From positions 48,859 to 112,858 of the forward strand of contig LNIY01000002.1 in assembly GCA_001449105.1 (NCBI GenBank): a DNA stretch of 64,000 bases, written 5' to 3'. The notes under the pieces are model-generated. The model searched no databases, had not been told where the DNA came from, and worked only from the letters and a program-made list of their open reading frames with translations. How positions within the stretch are numbered: the stretch's first letter is position 1; each line of letters opens with the position of its first letter. Of this stretch, positions 25,800 to 37,959 are shown one piece after another. The DNA is from Caulobacter vibrioides. Its GTDB lineage: Bacteria > Pseudomonadota > Alphaproteobacteria > Caulobacterales > Caulobacteraceae. A program made the position numbers and the translations under genes.

Positions 25800-27314
25800 C
25801 TAGAACTCCTCCCAGTCCTGGCCGACGGCCACGCCGCCGGGGCGGAACGACTGGGCGATGCGCGTCTGGGCGGCGGCGACCGGATTGTCGATCTCCGGAC
25901 GGGGCGCCGGGCGCGCGGCCGGACGGTGCGCGGCCTGAGGCGTCGGCTGCTCGACCCGGTGGCCGGTCTCGAACCGCGAGACCAGTTCGGCCAGCGACGA
26001 GGCCTCGTTGCGCAGGCAGGCCGCGGCCGCCGTGGCCTCCTCGACCATCGCCGCGTTGCGCTGGGTCACCTGGTCCATCTGGTTGATGGCGGTGTTGACC
26101 TGGTTGAGGCCCGAGGACTGCTCGTGCGCCGACTGGGCGATCTCGGAGATCAGGGTGTCGATCTCGGCGATGCGGTCGACGATGCCGGTCAGCGACTGGC
26201 CGGTGTCGCTCACCAGCTTGGCGCCGCGGTTGACCTGGGCGCTGCTGTTGGCGATCAGGGTCTTGATCTCCTTGGCCGCCTCGGCCGAGCGCTGGGCCAG
26301 GGCCCGCACCTCCTGGGCCACGACCGCGAAGCCCCGACCGGCTTCACCGGCCCGCGCGGCCTCGACGCCGGCGTTCAGGGCCAGAAGGTTGGTCTGAAAG
26401 GCGATCTCGTCGATCACGCCGATGATCTGGCCGATCTTGCCCGAGCTCTGCTCGATCTCGCCCATGGCGGCGATGGCGTCGCGCATGATCTCGCCCGAGC
26501 GGGTGACTTCCTGGCGCGTGCTGGAGGCGGCGGTGGAGGCCGCGCGGGCCCCCTCGGCGCTGCGGCGCACGGTGGCGGTGATCTCGTCCAGAGCCGCCGC
26601 GGTCTCCTCCAGGGCGGCCGCCTGCTGTTCGGTGCGCTTGGAGAGGTCTTCGGACGCCCCGGTGATCTCGTTGGAGCCGTTGTGCACGCCCTGCGTGGAC
26701 TGGCCGATCTCGGTCATGGCCTGGCGTAGCGACTGCAGGGCGACGTTGTAGTCGCTCTTGATCGAGGCGAAGCGGCCCTCGAAGGCGGCGGTGATGTCGG
26801 CCGTCAGGTCGCCGCCGGCCAGGCGACGCAGGTTGTCGGCCAGGGTCAGCACCACGGCGCCCTGTTCGGCCTCGGTCTTGCGCAGGGCCTCGTTGGCCAG
26901 GCGTTCGTGCTCGGCCTGGGTGATGTCGGTGCAGAACTTGATGACCTTGCAGGGCTTGCCGCCGGCGTCGAACACCGGGTTGTAGGCGCCCTGGATCCAG
27001 ATCTCGACGCCGCCCTTGCCCTGGCGCTGGAACTTGCCGGCGAAGAACTCGCCGCGGCCCAGGTTCAGCCAGAACTGTTTGTACTCGTCGCTGCGCGCGA
27101 ACTCGGGATCGGCGAACATGCTGTGATGTCGGCCGCGGATCTCGTCCAGCGAGTAGCCCACCGTCTTCAGGAAGTTGGTGTTGGCGGTCAGGATGGTGCC
27201 GTCGAGCTCGAACTCGATGACGGCTTGAGAGCGATGGATGGCCGCGACGGTGGCCTCCAACTCGGCGAGACGCTCGTCGGCCGCGGCGCGACCACGCTTG
27301 AACGAAAACGGCAT
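25800..27314 (-). CDS. Cytosolic PAS-domain methyl-accepting chemotaxis protein
   Basis: A 504-aa chemoreceptor with no membrane segment. Residues about 20-135 are a PAS domain (AVIEFELDGTILTANTNFLK, GYSLDEIRGRHHSMF, ending KVIKFCTDITQAEHERL), followed by a HAMP-like linker and an MCP signalling coiled coil whose tip reads IDEIAFQTNLLALNAGVEAA and GRGFAVVAQEVRALAQRSAE. The Pro/Ala-rich tail ends in DWEEF, the type of C-terminal pentapeptide that tethers CheR/CheB methylation enzymes. It probably senses a cytoplasmic cue such as redox state or a bound small ligand. No che genes are nearby. Confidence 0.93.
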   Translation of the reverse strand: MPFSFKRGRAAADERLAELEATVAAIHRSQAVIEFELDGTILTANTNFLKTVGYSLDEIRGRHHSMFADPEFARSDEYKQFWLNLGRGEFFAGKFQRQGKGGVEIWIQGAYNPVFDAGGKPCKVIKFCTDITQAEHERLANEALRKTEAEQGAVVLTLADNLRRLAGGDLTADITAAFEGRFASIKSDYNVALQSLRQAMTEIGQSTQGVHNGSNEITGASEDLSKRTEQQAAALEETAAALDEITATVRRSAEGARAASTAASSTRQEVTRSGEIMRDAIAAMGEIEQSSGKIGQIIGVIDEIAFQTNLLALNAGVEAARAGEAGRGFAVVAQEVRALAQRSAEAAKEIKTLIANSSAQVNRGAKLVSDTGQSLTGIVDRIAEIDTLISEIAQSAHEQSSGLNQVNTAINQMDQVTQRNAAMVEEATAAAACLRNEASSLAELVSRFETGHRVEQPTPQAAHRPAARPAPRPEIDNPVAAAQTRIAQSFRPGGVAVGQDWEEF

Positions 27315-27376
27315 TTGTCCAAACCCCGAGGACCGCGCCGGATCAGCGCTGCATCCTTAGGGTGAGACCGCGAGTC

Positions 27377-27392
27377 TTATTCCATGCTTAAC
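27377..27392 (-). promoter_or_regulatory. CtrA-like box with adjacent GANTC site upstream of the chemoreceptor
   Basis: TTAT-N7-TTAAC matches the CtrA consensus TTAA-N7-TTAAC at all but one base. It directly abuts a GAGTC site (27372-27376), and a second GAGTC is at 27474-27478; GANTC is the CcrM methylation target. The box is 63-78 bases before the receptor ATG. This fits cell-cycle control of the receptor, but a single imperfect match can be chance. Confidence 0.35.
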
Positions 27393-27549
27393 GAGAGCTG
27401 ATTTCCGAAAGCGTCATCTGCGTCAGGTTGTCGCAGTTTCGTGTCTTCGGGCCTTGTGTCGCGGAGTCGACCACCAGCTTGACCGCAGAAAATCCGTATT
27501 TTCCGTCAGGTGCGGAAGTTTTCGGATCTATCTGTATTTTGCATCGTCC

Positions 27550-27582
27550 AACTGAACCTGCGAATGTTTACGAGGTTCAGTT
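27550..27582 (-). terminator. Perfect inverted repeat right after the SDR gene
   Basis: Ten-base arms (27550-27559 and 27573-27582) are perfect inverse copies around a 13-base loop, one base beyond the SDR stop codon. Only two T residues end the second arm on the minus strand, so it is a weak intrinsic terminator or an RNA-stability hairpin. The rest of 27315-27583 is AT-richer than its surroundings and is the leader of the chemoreceptor. Confidence 0.45.
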
Positions 27583-27583
27583 A

Positions 27584-28333
27584 TCATCCGACGCTTGCTG
27601 ACTCTTGACCTCTTTCCTTGAAGCGGACGACGCCCTTGGGCGGCTCGCGGTCAGGGCGAGCCAGGTCCACGACGAAGGGCGCGATCTCGGCCGGATCCTG
27701 CACGGTCGCCGGGTCCTCACCCGGGAAGGCGCCTGCCCGCATCTTGGTACGCATGGCGCCCGGGTCGATGCAGAAGGCGCGGACCTTAGTGTTCTCCATC
27801 TCGTCGGCATAGCAGTCGACGATGGCCTCCAGGCCCGCCTTGGAGGCCGCGTAGGCGCCCCAGAAGGCCCGATGGCTCTTGGCGACGCTGCTGGTCAGGA
27901 AGATGGCCCTGCCGGCGTCCGAAGCGCGCAGCAGCGGGTCCATGGCCCGGATCAGCCGCCAGTTGGCCGTCAGGTTGGTCGACAGGATCATGTCCCAGCC
28001 CTTGGGGTCCAGGTGGCCCACGGGGGTCAGGGCGCCCAGCACGCCGGCCGCGCCGACCACGATGTCCAGCCTGCCGAAGCGCTGATGCAGGGCCGCGCCC
28101 AGGTGATCCAGGCCGTCGGCCTCGCGCAGGTCCAGCGGCACGAGCGTGGCGTGCTCGCCGGTGGCGGCGAAGATGGCGTCGTCCAGCGCTTCCAGCGCGC
28201 CCTGGGTGCGGCCCAGGGCGATGACGTGGGCGCCGGCCTTGGCCAGGCCCAGGGCGATGGCGTTCCCGATGCCGCGCGTGGCGCCGGTGACGAGGGCGAT
28301 CCGGCCGGCCAGCGGCGTGTCGGTGGTGGTCAT
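27584..28333 (-). CDS. SDR-family NAD(P)-dependent oxidoreductase
   Basis: A 249-aa classical short-chain dehydrogenase. It has the cofactor motif VTGATRGIGNAIALG (residues 15-29), a DLRE acidic motif, NLTANWRLIRA, the active-site Ser in FLTSSVAKSHRAFWG, and YAASKAGLEAIVD with catalytic Tyr and Lys. The substrate is not predictable. In many alphaproteobacteria an SDR gene of this type follows purF, as here after one intervening transporter gene, and the family shows an 'alpha-conserved' placement rather than a pathway clue. Confidence 0.9.
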   Translation of the reverse strand: MTTTDTPLAGRIALVTGATRGIGNAIALGLAKAGAHVIALGRTQGALEALDDAIFAATGEHATLVPLDLREADGLDHLGAALHQRFGRLDIVVGAAGVLGALTPVGHLDPKGWDMILSTNLTANWRLIRAMDPLLRASDAGRAIFLTSSVAKSHRAFWGAYAASKAGLEAIVDCYADEMENTKVRAFCIDPGAMRTKMRAGAFPGEDPATVQDPAEIAPFVVDLARPDREPPKGVVRFKERGQESASVG

Positions 28334-28377
28334 GAGCGTTTCCTGCGCCTCTCGCGGGCGTTCTATTGTCTGGGTGA

Positions 28378-29364
28378 TCAGGCTTCGTCATCGGCCGGGC
28401 GCGCGGCGTAGCGCTGCGCCAGGACCGAGCAGGCCATCAGCTGGATCTGATGGAAGATCATCAGGGGCAGCACCAGCACGCCAGCCGTCGCCCCGGGGAA
28501 CAGGATGCCGGCCATGGGCACGCCGGTCGCCAGGCTCTTCTTGGAGCCGCAGAACACGATGGCCACCTCGTCGGCCTTGGAGAAGCCCAAGAGGCGCGCG
28601 CCCCACATGGTGGCCAGCATGACCAGGGTCAGCAGCACGCCGCAGACCAGCAGCAGCACGATCAGTTCAAGCGGCGAGACCTTGCGCCACAGGCCCTCGA
28701 CCACGGCGGCGCTGAAGGCCGAATAGACGACCAGCAGGATCGAGCCGCGGTCGACGCGACCGACCAGGGTCTTGTGCTTCTCGATCCACTTGCCGACCAG
28801 CGGCCGGGCCAGCTGGCCGGCGATGAACGGCACGAGCAGCTGGACGACGATCGACTTGATCGAGTCCCAGCCGCCGACGTCGCCGTGGGCGTTCATCAGC
28901 AGGCCGACGAGCACGGGCGTCAGGAAGATGCCGAACAGGTTCGAGGCCGAGGCCGCGCAGACGGCGGCGGCGACGTTGCCGCGCCCGATCGAGGTGAAGG
29001 CGATCGATGACTGCACCGTCGAGGGCAGGCAGGCCAGGAACACCATGCCCGCGGCCATGGTCGGGGTCAGGACGCCGACCTTGCTGACCAGCAGCCCCAG
29101 GATCGGGAACAGCACGAAGGTGAAGGCCAGGATCGTCAGATGCAGGCGCCAGTGGGTGATACCGGCGACCACGGCCTCACGCGACAGCTTGGCGCCGTGC
29201 AGGAAGAAGAGCAGGGCGATGGCGATCTTCACCACCCACCCCGTCACCTCGGCCGCCTGGCCCCGCACCGGCAGGAACGAGGCCAGCACCACCATGCCGA
29301 ACAGGGCGATGATGTAGGCGTCGATCTTCAGCTTGGAGAGGACGACGGAGACGGGATTTGCCAA
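28378..29364 (-). CDS. SBF-like (bile acid:sodium symporter family, YfeH type) transporter
   Basis: A 328-aa inner membrane protein with about nine or ten hydrophobic helices and the conserved family segments MVFLACLPSTVQSSIAFTSI and AIVFCGSKKSLATGVPMA, which form the crossed-helix substrate region of the SBF/BASS superfamily. Members take up organic anions with sodium; the substrate of the YfeH branch is unknown. It lies between the SDR and purF on the same strand with 44 and about 143 bases of space. Confidence 0.88.
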   Translation of the reverse strand: MANPVSVVLSKLKIDAYIIALFGMVVLASFLPVRGQAAEVTGWVVKIAIALLFFLHGAKLSREAVVAGITHWRLHLTILAFTFVLFPILGLLVSKVGVLTPTMAAGMVFLACLPSTVQSSIAFTSIGRGNVAAAVCAASASNLFGIFLTPVLVGLLMNAHGDVGGWDSIKSIVVQLLVPFIAGQLARPLVGKWIEKHKTLVGRVDRGSILLVVYSAFSAAVVEGLWRKVSPLELIVLLLVCGVLLTLVMLATMWGARLLGFSKADEVAIVFCGSKKSLATGVPMAGILFPGATAGVLVLPLMIFHQIQLMACSVLAQRYAARPADDEA

Positions 29365-29507
29365 GACGCGACTCTCAAATGGATCGTCGCCCGGTCCGTC
29401 CGGGCGATCCGAGCGGCCGAAAGATCAAGGTGAGCGGACCGCATACCGGGGGTAGCGCAGCTTGGGCCCTTCGAACAAGTCGAAGGGCCCCTGAAGCAGG
29501 CAAAAGC

Positions 29508-31010
29508 CTAGGCGCTGACCAGCAGCGACAGTTGCTTCTCGGCCTGGTCGTTGCGGCCTTCGGCGATCTCGCGGTCGGTCAGGCGCGTGGGATAGTCGCC
29601 GGTGAAGTAGTGGTCGGTGAACTGCGGGGCGACCGGATCGCGCGGGGCGCAGTCCAGGGCCTCGTAAAGGCCTTCGACCGACAGGAAGCCCAGGCTGTCC
29701 ACTTCCAGGAACTTGGCCATCTCTTCCAGCGACTTGGTGGCCGCCAGCAGTTGTTCGCGCTCGGGCATGTCGATGCCGTAGAAGTCGGGCCACTTGATCG
29801 GCGGAGAGGCCGAGCGCAGGTGAACTTCCTTGGCGCCGGCCTCGCGGACCATGCGCACGATCTTCAGCGAGGTGGTGCCGCGCACGATCGAGTCGTCGAT
29901 AAGGATGACGCGCTTGCCTTCCAGCACGGCGCGGTTGGGGCTGTGCTTCATGCGCACGCCCAGTTCGCGAACGCCTTGCGTCGGCTGGATGAAGGTGCGG
30001 CCCACATAGTGGTTGCGGATGATGCCCAGGTCGAAGGGCAGGCCGCTCTCGGCCGCGTAGCCGATCGCCGCCGGCACGCCGCTGTCGGGCACCGGCACGA
30101 CGACGTCGGCCTCGACGCCGGTCTCGATCGCCAGGCGGCGGCCCATGCGCTTGCGCACTTCATAGACCGAACGGCCGTTCACGACGCTGTCGGGACGGGC
30201 GAAATAGACGTACTCGAACACGCAGGGGCGGGCGGCCGGCGCCGCGAACGGGCGCAGCGACTTAACGCCGGTGTCGCTGATCACCACCATCTCGCCGTGC
30301 TCGACGTCGCGCACGAAGCGGGCGCCGATCATGTCGAGGGCGCAGGTCTCGGAGGCCAGGACGGGTTTGCCGTCCAGGTCGCCCAGCACCAGCGGGCGGA
30401 TGCCCAGCGGGTCGCGCACGCCGATCATCTTCTTGTTGGTGATGGCGACCAGGGCATAGCCGCCTTCGATCTGGCCGATGGCGTCAATGAAGCGGTCGAC
30501 GATCTTGGCTTTGCGCGAACGGGCGATCAGGTGGAGGATCACCTCGCTGTCGCTGGTCGACTGGAAGATCGCGCCTTCCTGCACCAGGCGCTCGCGCAGG
30601 GTCAGGAAGTTGGTCAGGTTGCCGTTGTGGGCCAGGGCCAGGCCGCCGGTCTCGAGATCGGCGAACATCGGCTGGACGTTGCGGATGAAGCTGCCGCCGG
30701 CCGTGGAGTAGCGGGTGTGGCCGATGGCCATGTTGCCCGGCAGGCGCTGGACGAGGTCGGCGCCGGTGAAGGCGTCGCCGACGTGGCCCATGTGGCGCTC
30801 GGTGTGGAAGCGGCTGCCGTCGAAGGCGGCGATGCCGCAGGCTTCCTGGCCGCGGTGCTGCAGGGCGTGCAGGCCCAGCGCCGCGATGGCGGCCGCGTCA
30901 CGGGCGCCGAACACGCCGAACACGCCGCATTCCAGGCGCAGCGTGTCGTCCTCGGGATCGCGCCAGGGCGCGGACGAGAAGCGGTCGGTCGACTGGCCGA
31001 TAGACGTCAT
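29508..31010 (-). CDS. purF: Amidophosphoribosyltransferase
   Basis: PurF makes phosphoribosylamine from PRPP and glutamine, the first step of purine synthesis. The 500-aa precursor has a 27-residue propeptide before Cys28 (ECGVFGV), the nucleophile of the glutaminase domain after self-cleavage, LHALQHRGQEACGIA, and the PRPP-binding loop VILIDDSIVRGTTSLKIVRM. The start overlaps the cvpA stop (ATGA). Genes cvpA and purF are neighbours in most proteobacteria, including E. coli. Confidence 0.97.
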   Translation of the reverse strand: MTSIGQSTDRFSSAPWRDPEDDTLRLECGVFGVFGARDAAAIAALGLHALQHRGQEACGIAAFDGSRFHTERHMGHVGDAFTGADLVQRLPGNMAIGHTRYSTAGGSFIRNVQPMFADLETGGLALAHNGNLTNFLTLRERLVQEGAIFQSTSDSEVILHLIARSRKAKIVDRFIDAIGQIEGGYALVAITNKKMIGVRDPLGIRPLVLGDLDGKPVLASETCALDMIGARFVRDVEHGEMVVISDTGVKSLRPFAAPAARPCVFEYVYFARPDSVVNGRSVYEVRKRMGRRLAIETGVEADVVVPVPDSGVPAAIGYAAESGLPFDLGIIRNHYVGRTFIQPTQGVRELGVRMKHSPNRAVLEGKRVILIDDSIVRGTTSLKIVRMVREAGAKEVHLRSASPPIKWPDFYGIDMPEREQLLAATKSLEEMAKFLEVDSLGFLSVEGLYEALDCAPRDPVAPQFTDHYFTGDYPTRLTDREIAEGRNDQAEKQLSLLVSA

Positions 31011-31626
31011 TGCGATTTCTCCACCAGGTCGTCGAGCTTCCGACGCTGGTCCTTATCATAGCCTTCTTCGCCGCGTTCGGCGTCGGACGGTTTGTCGCTG
31101 GCCCCGTCGCGGACGGCGTCCTCGATGGCGGGCGCCAGCTTGCCGGCCAGGCCCGCGCCCTTCGGGGCGAAGACCTTCAGCACCCGGGCGCTGGCCTCCG
31201 ACAACGGATAGAACATCGACTCCGAAACCCAGGCCGGCACGCGGTCGCGCGGCGTGGCCATGTGGAAGACGAGGTTGAAGACGCCCAGCACCACCAGGGC
31301 GCGCAGCAGGCCGAAGCCCAGGCCGATCAGCCGGTCGAGCAGGCCCAGCGTGCCGTCGGCGTGCAGGGTCTTGGTCAACTGGGCGCCGATCAGGCGCATG
31401 ATGACGAAGGCGATGACGAAGGTGACCAGGATGGCGGCCGCCGTGGCCGCCCAGTCCGGGTCCATGAATTCGCGGAAGAGGGGGCCGGTCAGGCGCAGGC
31501 CCAGCAGGGCCACGACGGCGGCGAGGATGAACGACAGCGCCGAGGTCAGCTCCCGCGAGGCGCCGCGGAAGAAGCCGACGGCGCCGGAAACCAGCAGGAT
31601 CAGTCCGGCGATGATGTCGAACGGCG

Positions 31627-31630
<4 letters not shown>
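31007..31630 (-). CDS. cvpA: CvpA family inner membrane protein
   Basis: A 207-aa protein with four N-terminal membrane helices (FDIIAGLILLVSGAVGFFRG, and following) and a charged soluble C-terminus. CvpA was named from colicin V production in E. coli and is linked to envelope stress tolerance; its chemistry is unknown. The start is GTG 31630, which overlaps the radA stop as GTGA. The same frame stays open far upstream inside radA, but that reading is an artefact. Coupled on both sides to radA and purF. Confidence 0.93.
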
Positions 31631-33009
<1,379 letters not shown>

Positions 33010-33179
33010 GGGGTCTCCTGATTCTCGAATGGGTGCAGACTACAGGCTGAGGCAGGCCTGCGCCAAAGCCGGACGCAGCCCCCGGCGCGATGTCGTCGAA
33101 CCTTGTTCCCGTTTTGAGTGTGATCGGTGTAGATAAGTATCGGGGGGCGCAGTTTCAGGATCCTGCTGGAGGCGCCTAG

Positions 33180-34373
33180 ATGTCCGTGGTCGAACCCGGA
33201 GCCGTTTCTTCCGATCTCGTCGGCCGCGTGAAGCGGCTGCTGCTGACGCCGTCGCCCGAATGGGAGCGGATCGACACCGAGCTCGCCACCATCAAGGGCC
33301 TCTATGTCGGCTATGTCTGCATTCTAGCCGCCATCCCCGCCGTGGCCGGCCTGGTGGGCAGCCTGGTCTTCGGCCAGGGCATCCCCGGGGTGGCGACGTT
33401 CCGGCCCTCGCCGGTCGGCGCGATCATCGGCGCGGTCGTGGGCTATGGCCTGTCGCTGCTGTCGGTGTTCCTGCTCAGCCTGATCATCGACGCCCTGGCG
33501 CCGTCGTTCGACGGCCAGAAGAACAGGCTGCAGGCCTTCAAGGTGGCCGCCTATTCCGGCACCGCCGGCTGGGTGGCGGGTATCCTCAGCCTGTTCCCGC
33601 CGCTGGCGATCATCGGCGGGCTGCTGGGCCTCTACGGCCTCTATCTTCTCTATACGGGCCTGCCGCGGGTGATGAAGGCGCCGAAGGAGAAGGCGATCGG
33701 CTACACCGCCGTCACCGTCATCTGCGCCATCGTGATCTACGTCATCGTCGGGTTCATCACGGGAACCATCGTCAGCGCCGCGGCGGTCGGCGGGGCGCTG
33801 GGAGCCTCCAAGGTGGCGAGCGCCGAATCCGGTTCGGTGACGGTGGGCGGCCAGACCTACGACCTGGCCAAGATGGATGAAGCCAGCAAGAAGATGGAGG
33901 CCGCGGCGGCCTCGATCGAGGCGGGCAAGGACATTCCCCTGACCTCGCCGGACGTGCTCAAGGGCCTGCTGCCCGGCGCGGCCGGCGGCTTTGCCCGCAC
34001 CGCCGTCGAGGCCAGTTCCGGCGGCGCCGGCGGCATGGGCATGTCGGTGGCGCGCGGCGACTACGAGAAAGACGGCCGGCGCTTCACCCTGGCGGTCACC
34101 GACCTGGGCGCGCTGGGCGGCATGACGGCCATGGCCTCGGCGATGAACGCCCAGAGCACGTCCGAGACCGAGACCGGCTACGAGAAGACCAGCACCGCCG
34201 GCGGCCAGCTGACCACCGAGAAGTGGGACCGGGAGACCAAGTCGGGCGGCTACACCGTCGTGGTCGGCAACCGGTTCTCGATCGAGGCCAATGGCGACGC
34301 CGACAGCATCGACGACCTCAAGCGGGCCGTCGCCTCGGTCGACGCCGGCAAGCTGAAGAGCCTGGCGCGCTAG
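33180..34373 (+). CDS. Yip1-family membrane protein with extra C-terminal soluble domain
   Basis: A 397-aa protein. Residues about 15-200 form a Yip1-domain-like unit with five hydrophobic segments (VKRLLLTPSPEWERIDTE precedes the first). The remaining 190 residues are soluble, with an Ala/Gly/Ser-rich first part (LGASKVASAESGSVTVGGQT) and a beta-rich end (RFTLAVTDLGALGGMTAMAS, GYTVVVGNRFSIEANG) ending in a DDLKRAVASVD helix. I do not recognise the second domain. It runs against its neighbours radA and alr. The start has GGAGG nine bases upstream. Function unknown. Confidence 0.8.
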   Translation: MSVVEPGAVSSDLVGRVKRLLLTPSPEWERIDTELATIKGLYVGYVCILAAIPAVAGLVGSLVFGQGIPGVATFRPSPVGAIIGAVVGYGLSLLSVFLLSLIIDALAPSFDGQKNRLQAFKVAAYSGTAGWVAGILSLFPPLAIIGGLLGLYGLYLLYTGLPRVMKAPKEKAIGYTAVTVICAIVIYVIVGFITGTIVSAAAVGGALGASKVASAESGSVTVGGQTYDLAKMDEASKKMEAAAASIEAGKDIPLTSPDVLKGLLPGAAGGFARTAVEASSGGAGGMGMSVARGDYEKDGRRFTLAVTDLGALGGMTAMASAMNAQSTSETETGYEKTSTAGGQLTTEKWDRETKSGGYTVVVGNRFSIEANGDADSIDDLKRAVASVDAGKLKSLAR

Positions 34374-34391
34374 GCCGAGAAGGGCGGGGCC

Positions 34392-35474
34392 TCAGGCCTC
34401 GCCCAGCACCACGCGGCGGGCGCGGCCGGCCAGCCGCACCAGCAGCTCGTAGCTGGTCGTGCCCGCGGCCGCGGCGGCCTCGTCGACCGGCAGGTTCGGG
34501 CCGATCAGCTCGACCAGGGCGCCCGGACGGGCCGCGTCGCAGTCGGTGACGTCGATGGCGATCAGGTCCATCGACACCCGGCCCAGCAGCCGGCGGCGCG
34601 CCCCGTCGAACCACACGTGGCCGGCGGGGCTGGATCCGCGCAGCATGCCGTCGGCATAGCCGCAGGCCAGCACCGCCACGCGCGTCGTCTGCGTCGCCGT
34701 GAAGGCCGCGCCGTAGCCGATCGACTCGCCGCGCGGCACGACCCGCACCTGCAGGATCGGCGCTTCCAGCGTCGCCACGGCCTTGATCCGGGCGTCGGTC
34801 ACGTCGCGCGGACCGCCGCCATAGAGCGCGATGCCCGGCCGGCACTGGTCGAAATGATAGTCGCCGCTGAGGAACACGCCGGCCGAGTTGGCCAGGCTGC
34901 GGCGGGCGTTGGGGAAGAGGGCCGCCGCGTCGCGGAAGCGGGTCAGCTGGCGGGCGTTCAGCGGATGATCCGGCTCGCCGGCGCAGGCCAGGTGGCTGAT
35001 CACCAGCGAGACGTTCAGATGTTTCAGCCGGTCCATCGAGGCGGTCAGCACGGCCGCTTCCTCGTGGCGCAGGCCCAGGCGGTTCATGCCGGTGTCGACG
35101 TGGATCGCCGCTTCGAGCACGCCCTTGCCGGCCTGGCTGTTCCAGGCCTCGACCTGCGGCAGGCTGTTGAGCACCGGGATCAGCCCGGCCTGGACCAGCG
35201 TCGGCCCCGAGCCCGGCGTCGCCCCGTCCAGCACGTGGATCCTGGCGTCGCGATCGCCCAGCGCCTTGCGCAGGGCCACGCCCTCGGAGAGCCGCGCGAC
35301 GTAGAAGGCGCGCGCGCCCTCGTCCCACAGGCGGCGGGCGACCAGGCCCGCGCCCAGGCCATAGCCGTCGGCCTTCACCGCCGGCGCCAGCTCGGCGTCG
35401 CGGGCCTCAGCCTTCAGCGTGGCGTAGTTGGCCGCGAGGGCGTCGAGGTCGAGGGTCAGGCGGGCGTCGGTCAC
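34392..35474 (-). CDS. alr: Alanine racemase
   Basis: A PLP enzyme that makes D-alanine for peptidoglycan. The 360-aa protein has the PLP lysine Lys34 in [24 protein letters not shown], the [10 protein letters not shown] segment and the second catalytic Tyr in [10 protein letters not shown], then [14 protein letters not shown] in the C-terminal barrel. It follows dnaB on the same strand with only a MarC gene between; dnaB-alr is a common bacterial pair. Confidence 0.96.
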   Translation of the reverse strand: MTDARLTLDLDALAANYATLKAEARDAELAPAVKADGYGLGAGLVARRLWDEGARAFYVARLSEGVALRKALGDRDARIHVLDGATPGSGPTLVQAGLIPVLNSLPQVEAWNSQAGKGVLEAAIHVDTGMNRLGLRHEEAAVLTASMDRLKHLNVSLVISHLACAGEPDHPLNARQLTRFRDAAALFPNARRSLANSAGVFLSGDYHFDQCRPGIALYGGGPRDVTDARIKAVATLEAPILQVRVVPRGESIGYGAAFTATQTTRVAVLACGYADGMLRGSSPAGHVWFDGARRRLLGRVSMDLIAIDVTDCDAARPGALVELIGPNLPVDEAAAAAGTTSYELLVRLAGRARRVVLGEA

Positions 35475-35534
35475 GGCCCGGGAGGTAGCCGACCCGCGCC
35501 CGCAAGGCCAGTGCAGATGCTGTGGAGATGCGGC

Positions 35535-36221
35535 CTAGCGCGTCGCCAGGAACTGCCCCACCAGCGCCTCGACGCCGCTGGCGACGATCTGCACGCCGAT
35601 GCACATCAGCAGGAACGCCATCAGTCGCGACATCACCCGCGCGCCGTTGACGCCCAGGAACGACAGCACCCGGTCCGAGGCCCGGTAGAACACCCAGACC
35701 ATCAGGGCGATGACGGCCACGGCCAGGCTCGCGCCCATGAAGAACGGAATCACCGAATGGCCCTCGGCCGGCCGCTGCGACGACAGGGCGATGGCCACCG
35801 AGATCGCGCCTGGGCCGGTGGTGAACGGCATGGTCAGCGGGAAGAAGGCCATGTCCTCGGCGCGCGACTTGGCGGGCGAGGCGGCCTGGTCGGCCTTGCG
35901 CTCCTCGTGCTCCTCCGGGGTCATCAGCAGGGCCCAGGCGCGGATCGCCACCACCAGGCCGCCGGCCACCCGCAGGGCGCCCAGGCTGACCCCGAAGAAG
36001 TTCAGCACGTAGCCGCCCAGCAGCAGCGAGCCCAGCAGGATGAAGAAGGCGTAGAGCGCGATGGTCGGCGCCAGGCGCTTGCGCGTCTCGGCCGGATGGT
36101 CGGCCAGCATCTGGTGGAAGATCAGCGCCGCCCCGACCGGATTGACGATCGAGAACAGGGCCGGGAAGGCCAGGAGGAACGCCCCGACGAAGGTCGAGAC
36201 GGGCAGGGGGCTGAATTCCAT
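35535..36221 (-). CDS. MarC family integral membrane protein
   Basis: A 228-aa protein with six membrane helices. Family motifs are FPALFSIVNPVGAALIFHQM at the N-terminus and MAFFPLTMPFTTGPGAISVA in the middle, a duplicated pattern typical of MarC/NAAT proteins. Between them is a charged loop (MTPEEHEERKADQAASPAKS). Despite the name, MarC proteins are not established drug pumps and their substrate is unknown. It is placed between dnaB and alr, an insertion in an otherwise conserved order. Confidence 0.9.
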   Translation of the reverse strand: MEFSPLPVSTFVGAFLLAFPALFSIVNPVGAALIFHQMLADHPAETRKRLAPTIALYAFFILLGSLLLGGYVLNFFGVSLGALRVAGGLVVAIRAWALLMTPEEHEERKADQAASPAKSRAEDMAFFPLTMPFTTGPGAISVAIALSSQRPAEGHSVIPFFMGASLAVAVIALMVWVFYRASDRVLSFLGVNGARVMSRLMAFLLMCIGVQIVASGVEALVGQFLATR

Positions 36222-36293
36222 GACGCGCGCGTTCTCCCTGAATCGCGCGCCGAGCGTTGCCCGACGCGCATCCGGAGGTAAAGCGCGAGGCGG

Positions 36294-37814
<1,521 letters not shown>

Positions 37815-37905
37815 AAGTTAACGCGATCGACGTCCGGGCGCTTGGAAGAGCATGATGAACGGCGAAGATGAACGGGGATGTTCTGTGTATATCTCTGTGA
37901 ACGAC

Positions 37906-37935
37906 AAAAGGGGACGCAGCCTCCGCCACGTCCCC
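37906..37935 (-). terminator. Terminator after the minus-strand TonB receptor
   Basis: On the minus strand a 7-bp GC stem (37929-37935 with 37910-37916, loop of 12) is followed by TTTT (complement of 37906-37909). It lies about 25 bases beyond the receptor stop and separates it from dnaB. Confidence 0.6.
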
Positions 37936-37959
37936 CTTCGGCGCTTACCCTAGGTCAGC

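Noticed and set aside
34392..36221. MarC protein as a multiple antibiotic resistance determinant
   Set aside because: The family name is historical; no resistance function is established for MarC.
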